44,975 bases of DNA from CAMAVH01 sp036500145 (GTDB lineage Bacteria > Pseudomonadota > Alphaproteobacteria > SMXQ01): assembly GCA_036500145.1 (NCBI GenBank), contig DASYCO010000059.1, positions 1 to 44,975 on the forward strand. The letters are read 5' to 3'. Of this stretch, positions 15,945 to 23,304 are shown piece by piece. Positions within the stretch are counted from its first letter, which is position 1; every line of letters begins with the position of its first letter. The notes below the pieces were generated by a model. It saw only the letters and a list, made by a program, of their open reading frames with translations. It did no database searches and was not told where the DNA came from. The translations under genes were made by a program, and so were the position numbers.

Positions 15945-17510
15945 TTGAAACTGCGTCTGCATCACCGTTACTCCCTGATCATCGTGGCGCTGCTGCTGTC
16001 GGCGGTGGTGCTCATCTCGGGCGCGACGGTCCTCAGCTTCAGCGGCCTGTTCCAGCGCGCCGAGACGGCGAGCGAACGTCTCATGTCCAGCAGCCTGCGC
16101 GAGCAGGCGATGGAGAACGGCCGCAGCCTCGGGCTGCTGGCGGGCCAGCTCGTCGCGGCGCCGCTGTCGCGCGGCGACATGGCAGACATGGACGAGCATG
16201 TGCGCATCCTGCGGCGCCACACCGGCGTCATGTCGATCCGCGTGACGGACGCCTCGGGCCTCGTCCTGCATGACGGCACGGGCCAGGTCGGCGACCTCGG
16301 CCGTCGGTCCCGCGATCCCGTCACGCTGCAGGCCTTGAGCGGGCGCACGGTCGCGAGCGCGCTCGACGGAGACGTCTTCAGCGTCGCCGCGCCGGTCATG
16401 GCCGGCGCTCGGCTGCTCGGCGCGGTGCACATCGACATCTCCTTCTCCGACCTGCTGACCAATGTCGCCGGCCTGCGCCAGGAGATGGGGCGGATTTCCG
16501 ACGACAGCCGCACGTCGCTGGTCGCCGTCATCGGCTCGGCGGCCCTTGTGCTCGGCATGGTTGGGCTCGTCGTCGGCATCCTCGTCGCGCGCGGGCTGAG
16601 CTATCCGATCAAGATGCTGTCGGCGGCGACGCGGCGGATCGGCCAGGGCGACTACGACGTCGAGACGCCGACGGAGCGGTCGGACGAGATCGGCGACCTC
16701 GCCAGCGACCTGCGCAGGATGGCGGCCGAACTGAAGCAGACGGGCCGCATGGCGCAGCTGGCGACGGTGGGCGAGGTCGCGGTCGGCGTCGCCCACGAGC
16801 TGAACCAGCCGCTCAGCACCATCCGCATGGCGGCCGACAATGCGATCGCGTCGCTCGACGATCCGCAGACCGACGAATCCTACCTGCGCGCGAAGCTCGA
16901 CCTCGTCTCCGAGCTCGCCGGGCGCATGGGCGAGCAGATCCAGCGCATGTGCGCCGTGGGCCGGCGCGACGAGCGCCGAATCGCCTTCGACCCCAAGGTC
17001 AGCGTCGACGACGCGCTGGCGCTCTACGGCGGCGGGCTCGCGGCGGAAGGCATCGAGCTGACGGCCGACCTGCCGGCGGTGGCGGACGGTGCGCAGGCGC
17101 ATCCGCTGCTCGTGGAGGGAATGCCCAACCAGCTGACGCAGGTCGTCGTCAACCTGCTCGCCAACGCCCGCGACGCCATCGTCGAGCGGAGCGACACGCC
17201 GCTGGGCCGGCTGCGCTCCGTGCGCGGCCGCATACGCGTCTCGCTCGCGGCGGACATTGCGGCGCGCGAGTTCCGCCTCGTCGTCGCCGACAACGGCGGC
17301 GGCATCCCGGCGGAAATCCTGGGGCGCATCTTCGATCCTTTCTTCACCACCAAGGAAGTGAACAAGGGAACGGGCCTCGGCCTGTCGATCAGCTACGGCA
17401 TCGTCATGGACATGGGCGGGCGCATCGACGTGCAAAACGACGTCGAAGGCGCGGTCTTTACCATCATTCTGCCTATGGCGGACGGAACGGCGCCCCAGGC
17501 TGCGGAGTGA
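15945..17510 (+). CDS. Sensor histidine kinase (DctB-like type with HAMP)
   Basis: 521 residues from a TTG start with AAAGG upstream. Membrane segments lie about 10-33 and 192-215 and enclose a periplasmic sensor domain. HAMP covers about 216-268. The H-box GVAHELNQPLS has the phosphorylated His at 284. The ATPase domain has NQLTQVVVNLLANARDA, VADNGGGIP, IFDPFFTTK and GTGLGLSISYG. The HELNQPL form is typical of kinases related to DctB and NtrB. A single-domain response regulator follows at 17720 after a 209-base gap holding a direct repeat; the two are probably partners. Confidence 0.92.
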   Translation: MKLRLHHRYSLIIVALLLSAVVLISGATVLSFSGLFQRAETASERLMSSSLREQAMENGRSLGLLAGQLVAAPLSRGDMADMDEHVRILRRHTGVMSIRVTDASGLVLHDGTGQVGDLGRRSRDPVTLQALSGRTVASALDGDVFSVAAPVMAGARLLGAVHIDISFSDLLTNVAGLRQEMGRISDDSRTSLVAVIGSAALVLGMVGLVVGILVARGLSYPIKMLSAATRRIGQGDYDVETPTERSDEIGDLASDLRRMAAELKQTGRMAQLATVGEVAVGVAHELNQPLSTIRMAADNAIASLDDPQTDESYLRAKLDLVSELAGRMGEQIQRMCAVGRRDERRIAFDPKVSVDDALALYGGGLAAEGIELTADLPAVADGAQAHPLLVEGMPNQLTQVVVNLLANARDAIVERSDTPLGRLRSVRGRIRVSLAADIAAREFRLVVADNGGGIPAEILGRIFDPFFTTKEVNKGTGLGLSISYGIVMDMGGRIDVQNDVEGAVFTIILPMADGTAPQAAE

Positions 17511-17565
17511 TTTCTTGGAAAGATTATGTTGCCGGAATCAAATGCCGGCATCGGCGATGCGGCGA

Positions 17566-17601
17566 CTTTTCGGTTTATTGCGCCGAGTCTTTTCGGTTTA
17601 T
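17566..17601 (+). repeat. 13-bp direct repeat between kinase and receiver genes
   Basis: CTTTTCGGTTTAT occurs at 17566-17578 and again at 17589-17601. The copies are 23 bases apart start to start, about two helical turns, so a dimer could bind one face. It lies 119 bases before the receiver gene at 17720. This is a possible operator; nothing else identifies the binding protein. Confidence 0.45.
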
Positions 17602-17719
17602 AGTCAGGTTGATTATGAACTGCCGGACATGTCCTAGGCCAACACGGGCCTGCAATTCGGCGGATGAAGGACATTTGGCTCGGCCGCTGGCGGTCGGGCC
17701 GTTTCTATAGGTTACCTGC

Positions 17720-18133
17720 TTGATCGCCTCCCGCAAAACCGTCGCCGGCCGGGCCGATAGCCCGCAACAGGCCGTGCTCGTCGTCGATGACGATGCGCTG
17801 CAACGCAGCGAGATCGTCGACTTCCTGATTCGCCAGGGCATCACCGTGGTCTCGGCGCAGAACGGCTTCGCCGCCGTGCATGAGATTCGCCGCCTGCGGC
17901 CCGCCGTCGTCGTCATGGACATGAAGATGCCCGGCCTGGACGGCATCCATGTGGCGCGCCTCATCCAGGACCTGCCGGCCAAGCCGAAGGTCATCCTGGT
18001 GTCGGGCTTCCCGGACTACATCTACCGCGCGCACCAGGAAGACCTCGGGGTCTTCGCGATCGTCGAAAAGCCGATCCCGCTGGCCGTGCTCGCCCGCTTC
18101 ATCCGCGAAGCGCTCGCCAAGGGCGAGCAGTAG
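17720..18133 (+). CDS. Single-domain response regulator
   Basis: 137 residues from a TTG start. It is a lone receiver domain without output domain: acidic residues in VVDDDA, phosphoacceptor D67 in VVMDMKMPGLDG, Ser in LVSGFPD and conserved K117 in VEKPIP. It probably receives phosphate from the kinase at 15945-17510 and acts by protein contact, or as a phosphate sink or relay. No DNA-binding region is present, so transcriptional output must come from another protein. Confidence 0.88.
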   Translation: MIASRKTVAGRADSPQQAVLVVDDDALQRSEIVDFLIRQGITVVSAQNGFAAVHEIRRLRPAVVVMDMKMPGLDGIHVARLIQDLPAKPKVILVSGFPDYIYRAHQEDLGVFAIVEKPIPLAVLARFIREALAKGEQ

Positions 18134-18153
18134 CCCTCGGCGTCGGGCGTAGC

Positions 18154-18198
18154 AAGTTAGGCGTCGCCAGGTTATGCGTCGCTAGGTTATGCGTCGTA
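18154..18198 (-). repeat. 15-bp tandem repeat spanning the apt stop codon
   Basis: Three consecutive 15-base units at 18154-18168, 18169-18183 and 18184-18198 share the core GGTTATGCGTCG; the first is diverged. Because 15 is a multiple of three, the unit keeps frame and repeats the last codons of apt together with its stop (Tyr-Asp-Ala-stop, then Asp-Ala-stop again), giving spare stop codons. Confidence 0.7.
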
Positions 18199-18723
18199 AG
18201 ACACCAGCGAATCGAAGGGCACGTCGATCTTCGCCCGGCCGCCGAGGAAGGGCAGCTCGATGACGGTCGCCGCCGCGCTCACTTCGCCGCCGACGTTGCG
18301 CAGCAGCTGGATCGCCGCCGCCAATGTGCCGCCGGTCGCCAGCAGGTCGTCGACCAGCACGATGCGCTGGCCGGGCTGCACGGCGCCTTCCTGAATCTCG
18401 ATCGTGTCGCTGCCGTATTCCAGGTCGTAGGTGTGCGGCACGGTGGCGCCGGGCAGCTTGCCCTTCTTGCGCAGCATGATGAAGCCGCAGCCGAGCGCGT
18501 AGGCCAGGGGTGCCGCGACCAGGAAGCCGCGCGATTCGATGCCGGCCAGCAGCTGCGGCTGGCGCGGCTTCACGATTTCGCCGAGCCGGTCGATGGTCGC
18601 GCGCCAGGCCTGCGGATGCGCGAGCAGCGTCGAGATGTCGTAGAACAGGATGCCGGGCTTCGGGAAGTCCGGGATCTGGCGGATATGGTCCTTGAGGTCG
18701 ATGACGCCGAGCGCGGACGACAT
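18187..18723 (-). CDS. apt: Adenine phosphoribosyltransferase
   Basis: A 178-residue enzyme of purine salvage: adenine plus PRPP gives AMP plus pyrophosphate. The N-terminal IRQIPDFPKPGILFYDI is characteristic of Apt. The flexible catalytic loop region is GATVPHTYDLEYG, and the PRPP-binding motif IVLVDDLLATGGT lies at about 121-133. The length is normal for the family. The gene for a small membrane protein lies immediately upstream on the same strand (four bases apart). Confidence 0.95.
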   Translation of the reverse strand: MSSALGVIDLKDHIRQIPDFPKPGILFYDISTLLAHPQAWRATIDRLGEIVKPRQPQLLAGIESRGFLVAAPLAYALGCGFIMLRKKGKLPGATVPHTYDLEYGSDTIEIQEGAVQPGQRIVLVDDLLATGGTLAAAIQLLRNVGGEVSAAATVIELPFLGGRAKIDVPFDSLVSYDA

Positions 18724-18727
18724 GAAA

Positions 18728-18889
18728 TCAGTCGACCGCGCTGGCGGGCGCGGACGCCGCCTCGATGCCGAACAGCTGGCTGACGCTCTGCGTCTGCGGC
18801 TTGCAGAAATGGTAATAGCTCGAAATCGTGGCGAGCATGATGCCGAGCGCGAATCCGTAGAAGAACGTGCGGCGTGGCGTGTTGTTCAT
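18728..18889 (-). CDS. Small single-pass membrane protein
   Basis: 53 residues, starting MNNTPRRTFFYGFALG. One hydrophobic segment (about 8-26) follows a basic N-terminus, so the C-terminus probably faces the periplasm. An upstream start at 18904 would add five residues. It is four bases before apt, suggesting co-transcription. Not recognised as a known family; it is retained because of its position, ribosome-site-like GGATGA and coherent membrane segment. Confidence 0.6.
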   Translation of the reverse strand: MNNTPRRTFFYGFALGIMLATISSYYHFCKPQTQSVSQLFGIEAASAPASAVD

Positions 18890-19057
18890 TGGCGTTTCAT
18901 CCATGAAATGCGGTGCGCCACAGTCATAGCCGATGGCGGTTGGCCTGGCCAGCGCGCCTGAAGGGCCCAGCCAGGAGGGCGTGGCCGCCGCTGGGGCCCA
19001 TGCTAGACTGCGCGCAGGGTCCGCGCTGCGGACCGGCGAACGGCAAGGGAGAGACGC

Positions 19058-19537
19058 GTGGCGACCTACATCAGCAAGATCCTGCAAGACGACGAACAGA
19101 TCGTCCATCAGACGAGGGTTCACCGGATCGTCTACCTGCCGTCCCTGCTGCTCCTGATCGCGGCCATCGTGCTGCTCATCTGGTTCGCTCCGGCCTACCA
19201 GGCGGGCGGGCGGGAATTCGTCGGCATGGTCGGCGCCTTCGCCGGCGTCGCGGCTCTCCTGATGTCGCCCTACTATTTCTTCAAGGCGCTGATCCAGCGC
19301 ACGACGACGGAGCTGGCGATCACCAACCGCCGCGTCATCGCCAAGGTCGGCCTCATTCGCCGCAAGACCTGGGAGATCAACGCCACCAAGGTCGAAGGCG
19401 TCCATGTGGACCAGTCGATCTTCGGCCGCCTGCTGGGCTACGGCACGGTGACCGTGAAGGGCACCGGCGGCGGCATCGCGCCGATGCGCACCATCGACGA
19501 CCCGGTCGAATTCCGAAAGCACGTGACGTCGCTCTGA
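19058..19537 (+). CDS. Bacterial PH-domain (DUF304/YdbS-like) membrane protein
   Basis: 159 residues from GTG 19058, with AAGGGAGA upstream. Two membrane segments (about 25-45 and 54-75) are followed by a bacterial PH domain: ELAITNRRVIAKVGLIRRKTWEI leads into EGVHVDQSIFGRLLGYGTVTV. This layout is the DUF304/bPH2 family of inner-membrane proteins with a cytoplasmic PH fold. Function in most bacteria is unknown. A strong hairpin at 19568-19599 follows. Confidence 0.88.
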   Translation: MATYISKILQDDEQIVHQTRVHRIVYLPSLLLLIAAIVLLIWFAPAYQAGGREFVGMVGAFAGVAALLMSPYYFFKALIQRTTTELAITNRRVIAKVGLIRRKTWEINATKVEGVHVDQSIFGRLLGYGTVTVKGTGGGIAPMRTIDDPVEFRKHVTSL

Positions 19538-19567
19538 GCGGCGCCTCCCGAGCAGGCTCCGGAAACG

Positions 19568-19599
19568 ATTAAGGCCGCGCTTTGCGGCGCGGCCTTAAT
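19568..19599. terminator. Long symmetrical hairpin between the PH-domain gene and tRNA-Pro
   Basis: ATTAAGGCCGCGC (19568-19580) and GCGCGGCCTTAAT (19587-19599) form a perfect 13-bp stem with a six-base loop. The flanking A/T ends give short U tracts in both directions. It can stop transcription from the PH gene and from the convergent tRNA-Pro. Confidence 0.8.
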
Positions 19600-19612
19600 G
19601 TCGGGAAAGGTT

Positions 19613-19689
19613 TGGTCGGGGAAAGAGGATTCGAACCTCCGGCCCCCACGTCCCGAACGTGGTGCTCTACCAGGCTGAGCTATTCCCCG
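19613..19689 (-). tRNA. tRNA-Pro (anticodon CGG)
   Basis: The reverse strand reads CGGGGAA...TTCCCCG for the acceptor stem, AGCTCAGCCTGGTAGAGC for the D arm, anticodon stem-loop CACGTTCGGGACGTG with CGG in the loop, and GGTTCGAATCC for the T arm. CCA is encoded at 19613-19615. 77 bases including CCA. Confidence 0.96.
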
Positions 19690-19820
19690 AAGAGGTGTGG
19701 GTTATATACCGGCGATTTGCCGATGACAACCGTGCCCGAACGCTTTTCCCGAGATCGCCGATCCGGCCGCAAAGCGGCGGAAACCCAGGCGTTCCGGGAA
19801 AAAGCCCGGTTCGGAATCGC

Positions 19821-20846
19821 TCAGTGGCCGCGCTGCATGTTGAAGCCGATGACCTCGAGCAGGGCGTCCTTCTCCGGCGAGGCCGGGAAGAGGTCCAGCG
19901 CGTCGCGGGCCAGGGCGCTGTAGTGGCGGGCGCGCTCCAGCGTGTCGGCCAGGGCGCCGTGCTGGTTCATGAGCCGGATCGCATGGGCGAGGTCGCCCTC
20001 GACCTGCTCTTGGGTTTCCAGGGTGCGGCGCCAGAAGACCTTCTCCTCCTCGCTGCCGCGCCGGAAGGCGAGGATGATCGGCAGGGTGATCTTGCCTTCG
20101 CGGAAGTCGTCGCCGACCGACTTGCCGAGGGTCGCCTGCACGGCGTTGTAGTCGAGCACGTCGTCCATCAGCTGGAAGGCGATGCCGAGGTTGTGGCCGT
20201 AGGCTTCCAAGGCCTGCTCCTCGACCTTGGGCCTCGCGGCCACCACGGCGCCGATGCGGGCGGCGGCGGCGAACAGCACGGCGGTCTTGCAGCGGATGAC
20301 TTCGAGGTACTGCGCTTCGCTGGTCGCCGTGTCGTTGGCGGTGGTGAGCTGCATGACCTCGCCTTCGGCGATGACGGCCGAGGCGTTCGACAGGATGGCC
20401 AGCACGTCGAGCGAGCCGTCGGCGACCATGAGCTGGAAGGCGCGGCTGAACAGGAAGTCGCCGACCAGCACGCTCGGCTGGTTGCCCCACAGCGTGTTGG
20501 CGGTGGCCCGCCCGCGCCGCAGGTCGCTCTCGTCGACCACGTCGTCATGCAGCAGGGTGGCGGTGTGGATGAACTCGACGGAGGCGGCGAGGCCGATGTG
20601 GCGCGGGCCGCGATAGCCGCACATGCGCGCGGCGCCGAGCAGCATCATCGGGCGGAGGCGCTTGCCGCCGGCGGCGATGATGTGGCCGGCGAGCTGCGGG
20701 ATCAGCGCGACGGGGCTTTCCATGCGCGTCAGGATCAGCGCGTTGACCTTGGCGATGTCGTCGGCGACGAGCGCTTGCAACGCATCCAGCGAGGGTTGCG
20801 GCCCCTTGCCGCGCGTCGCTTCGAGATCGACGATGACCGCCAACAT
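19821..20846 (-). CDS. ispB: Polyprenyl (octa/decaprenyl) diphosphate synthase
   Basis: 341 residues from the ATG at 20846, chosen because AGGAG stands six bases upstream; the frame is open to 20900 without such a site. It makes the long isoprenoid side chain of ubiquinone. The two aspartate-rich motifs are DDVVD (about 101-105) and DDVLD (about 228-232), with GGKRLRP near residue 60 for substrate diphosphate. The small-residue region before the first motif (EFIHTATLLH) is that of long-chain trans-prenyltransferases. Product length cannot be fixed from sequence alone. Confidence 0.93.
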   Translation of the reverse strand: MLAVIVDLEATRGKGPQPSLDALQALVADDIAKVNALILTRMESPVALIPQLAGHIIAAGGKRLRPMMLLGAARMCGYRGPRHIGLAASVEFIHTATLLHDDVVDESDLRRGRATANTLWGNQPSVLVGDFLFSRAFQLMVADGSLDVLAILSNASAVIAEGEVMQLTTANDTATSEAQYLEVIRCKTAVLFAAAARIGAVVAARPKVEEQALEAYGHNLGIAFQLMDDVLDYNAVQATLGKSVGDDFREGKITLPIILAFRRGSEEEKVFWRRTLETQEQVEGDLAHAIRLMNQHGALADTLERARHYSALARDALDLFPASPEKDALLEVIGFNMQRGH

Positions 20847-21046
20847 GTTCTCCTGTATCGGGAAATCCGCGCCGCGCGGGACGGCGGCTCTGACAAGCAT
20901 GGCTTGACGGCCATGACCGGGCCGAGCATAAGCCCGTCTCCGCTGCGGTCAAGGCTGGGGTCGGGGACCGCTCTTGCGGCTTTTGAGACGATTTTCCGAT
21001 AGGATGCGCCGGTTTTCACGATGCAGGCTTCTATGAGCGGACGGCG

Positions 21047-21298
21047 ATGAAGGAACTGCTGCGCACCAACGACAATGTTTTGCTCTCCTACGCGGGCGCG
21101 CTGCTGCGCGACGCGGGGATCGAGGCCGTGCAACTCGACACGCACACCTCCGTGCTCGAAGGCAGCATCGGGGCCATTCCGCGCCGGCTGATGGTGCCGG
21201 ACGAGGACCATGCGCGCGCCAAGGCGCTGGTCGACCAGGCGATGGCCGACGTGGCCGCCGCCGTCCCGACCCTGCCGGACGACGAAGCCGCGGAATGA
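21047..21298 (+). CDS. DUF2007 domain protein
   Basis: 83 residues. MKELLRTNDNVLLSYAGALLRDAGI is the start of the DUF2007 family (small alpha/beta domain, proposed signal-transducing). No membrane segment. Its stop overlaps the start of the methyltransferase gene by four bases (ATGA), so the two are translationally coupled. It is divergent from ispB. Function unknown. Confidence 0.88.
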   Translation: MKELLRTNDNVLLSYAGALLRDAGIEAVQLDTHTSVLEGSIGAIPRRLMVPDEDHARAKALVDQAMADVAAAVPTLPDDEAAE

Positions 21299-22068
21299 CC
21301 ATGAGCAACGAACCCCAGGGCGGCGATCCGCTGGAGATCACGGAGGACCGCATCCTCGGCGGCCGCATCCGCCTGCGCCAGCCCAAGCACGGCTATCGCG
21401 CCGCCATCGACCCGGTGTTCCTGGCCGCCTCCGTGCCTGCCGTGCGCGGCGACCGCGTGCTCGACCTCGGCACCGGCGTCGGCGCCGCGTCGCTCTGCCT
21501 GGCGCTGCGCGAGCCGGGCTGCCGCGTCAGCGGCATCGAGATCAACCGCGACCTGGTGCGCCTGGCCGCCGACAACATCGCGCTCAACGACATGGGCAGC
21601 CGCGTCGACGTCATGGTCGGCGACCTGATCCGGCCGCCGTCGCGCTTGGTGCCGGGCTCGTTCCATCATGTCATGGCCAATCCGCCCTACGCCGAAGAGG
21701 GGCAGGGCACGCCGCCGCCCGATCCCGGCAAGGCGCGCGCCAACGTCGAGGGCGAGGCGACCCTCGTCCACTGGATGCGCATGGCCCTGATGATGCTGCG
21801 TCCGCGCGGCACTGTGACCTTCATCCACCGCGCCGACCGGCTCGACGCCATCCTGGCGGAGCTCTACGGCAAGGCCGGCGGCATCGTCGTCTACCCGCTC
21901 TGGCCCGACCGCACCAGCCGGCCGGCCAAGCGCGTCCTGGTGCGCGCCGCGAAGGGCTCCCAGACGCCCTTCCGCCTCGCCGCGGGCCTGGTCCTGCACG
22001 AGTCGGGCGGCGGCTACAGCCAGGCGGCCGACCAGGTGCTGCGCGACGGGGCGCCGCTGCCGCTCTGA
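21295..22068 (+). CDS. Class I methyltransferase, TrmN6-like
   Basis: 257 residues. SAM-binding motif I VLDLGTGVGAASLCLA (about 57-72), acidic residue in ISGIEINRDLV, and the amino-methyltransferase motif NPPY (in MANPPYAEEG). The N-terminal DRILGGRIRLRQPKHGYRA fits the tRNA1(Val) adenine-37 N6-methyltransferase family (TrmN6/YfiC) found across proteobacteria. The start ATG overlaps the DUF2007 stop; a second ATG lies two codons later. The tRNA substrate is family inference. Confidence 0.85.
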   Translation: MTMSNEPQGGDPLEITEDRILGGRIRLRQPKHGYRAAIDPVFLAASVPAVRGDRVLDLGTGVGAASLCLALREPGCRVSGIEINRDLVRLAADNIALNDMGSRVDVMVGDLIRPPSRLVPGSFHHVMANPPYAEEGQGTPPPDPGKARANVEGEATLVHWMRMALMMLRPRGTVTFIHRADRLDAILAELYGKAGGIVVYPLWPDRTSRPAKRVLVRAAKGSQTPFRLAAGLVLHESGGGYSQAADQVLRDGAPLPL

Positions 22069-22173
22069 TTGGGCCCTATGCTGGGCTAAATCCCTGGGAA
22101 ATCCTGCCTTTTGGCGGCCCGGGCGGCTGCGGCGGCGCTTGACGCTCTCTCCGCCCTGCCACTACAACAAGCC

Positions 22174-22377
22174 ATGTTCGGACTGAGCTTCGCCAAACTC
22201 CTGCTGATCCTGCTTGCCGCCGCCGTCCTTTGGTCCGTCTACAAGGGCGCGAAGCGGCGGGAACTGCATCGCGCGCGTGCGCAGCGGCCCCCTCAGCCGG
22301 TCGCGGAGACGATGGTGAAATGCCCGGTCTGCGGCACCTACAATCCCTCGGGCGTCGCCTGCACGCACCGCTCCTGA
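22174..22377 (+). CDS. PP0621-like small membrane protein with CPxC motif
   Basis: 67 residues from ATG 22174. One N-terminal membrane segment (about 5-20), a basic patch (KGAKRRELHRARAQR), then MVKCPVCGTYNPSG-x-x-C with three Cys spaced as in half a zinc ribbon. This matches the PP0621 family pattern (anchored small protein with C-terminal Cys cluster). It sits 25 bases before glyQ. Function unknown. Confidence 0.75.
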   Translation: MFGLSFAKLLLILLAAAVLWSVYKGAKRRELHRARAQRPPQPVAETMVKCPVCGTYNPSGVACTHRS

Positions 22378-22402
22378 TTTCCCCCATCCTCCGGTTTCGT
22401 CG

Positions 22403-23302
22403 ATGTCCGCCCAGAAGAAAGCCCCGAGCTTCCAGGAACTGATCCTGCGCCTGCAGACCTTCTGGGGCGCGCAAGGCTGCGTGCTGCTGCAGCCCTACGA
22501 CGTGGAGATGGGCGCCGGCACCTTCCATCCTGCGACGACGCTGCGCGCGCTTGGGCCCGAACCCTGGCGCGCCGCCTACGTGCAGCCGTCGCGCCGCCCG
22601 AAGGACGGCCGCTACGGCGAGAACCCGAACCGCCTGCAGCACTACTACCAGTTCCAGGTCATCATGAAGCCGTCGCCGGCCAACGTGCAGGACCTCTACC
22701 TGCAGAGCCTGGCCGAACTCGGCCTGACGCCGGCCACCCACGACATCCGCTTCGTCGAGGACGACTGGGAGAGCCCGACGCTCGGCGCCTGGGGCCTCGG
22801 CTGGGAAGTCTGGTGCGACGGCATGGAAGTGACGCAGTTCACCTATTTCCAGCAGGTCGGCGGCATCGAGTGCGATCCCGTCGCCGTGGAGCTGACCTAT
22901 GGCCTGGAGCGCCTCGCCATGTACGTGCAGGGCGTCGAGAACGTCTACGACCTCGCCTGGAACGACCAGGGCGTGAAGTACGGCGACGTCTTCAAGCAGA
23001 ACGAGCGCGAGCAGTCGGCCTACAACTTCGAGTTCGCCAACACCGAGGTGCTGTTCCGCCACTTCGCCGAGGCCGAGGCCGAATGCCAGGCGCTGCTGGC
23101 GGCGGGCGTGACGCTGCCAGCCTACGACCAGTGCATCAAGGCGAGCCACAGCTTCAACCTGCTGGACGCGCGCGGCGTCATCTCCGTCACCGAGCGCGCC
23201 GCCTACATCGGCCGCGTGCGCGCCCTGGCCAAGGGCTGCTGCGAAAGCTGGCTGGTCAGCCGGGGCCACGGCAAGCCGCAAGAAAACGGGAAGGGAGCCT
23301 GA
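22403..23302 (+). CDS. glyQ: Glycyl-tRNA synthetase alpha subunit
   Basis: 299 residues, class II aminoacyl-tRNA synthetase catalytic subunit of the bacterial alpha2-beta2 type. The opening SFQELILRLQTFWGAQGC, the motif 2 region PSRRPKDGRYGENPNR and the FEFANTEVLFRHF region are those of GlyQ. The beta-subunit gene starts two bases after the stop. Normal length for the family. Confidence 0.97.
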   Translation: MSAQKKAPSFQELILRLQTFWGAQGCVLLQPYDVEMGAGTFHPATTLRALGPEPWRAAYVQPSRRPKDGRYGENPNRLQHYYQFQVIMKPSPANVQDLYLQSLAELGLTPATHDIRFVEDDWESPTLGAWGLGWEVWCDGMEVTQFTYFQQVGGIECDPVAVELTYGLERLAMYVQGVENVYDLAWNDQGVKYGDVFKQNEREQSAYNFEFANTEVLFRHFAEAEAECQALLAAGVTLPAYDQCIKASHSFNLLDARGVISVTERAAYIGRVRALAKGCCESWLVSRGHGKPQENGKGA

Positions 23303-23304
23303 CC

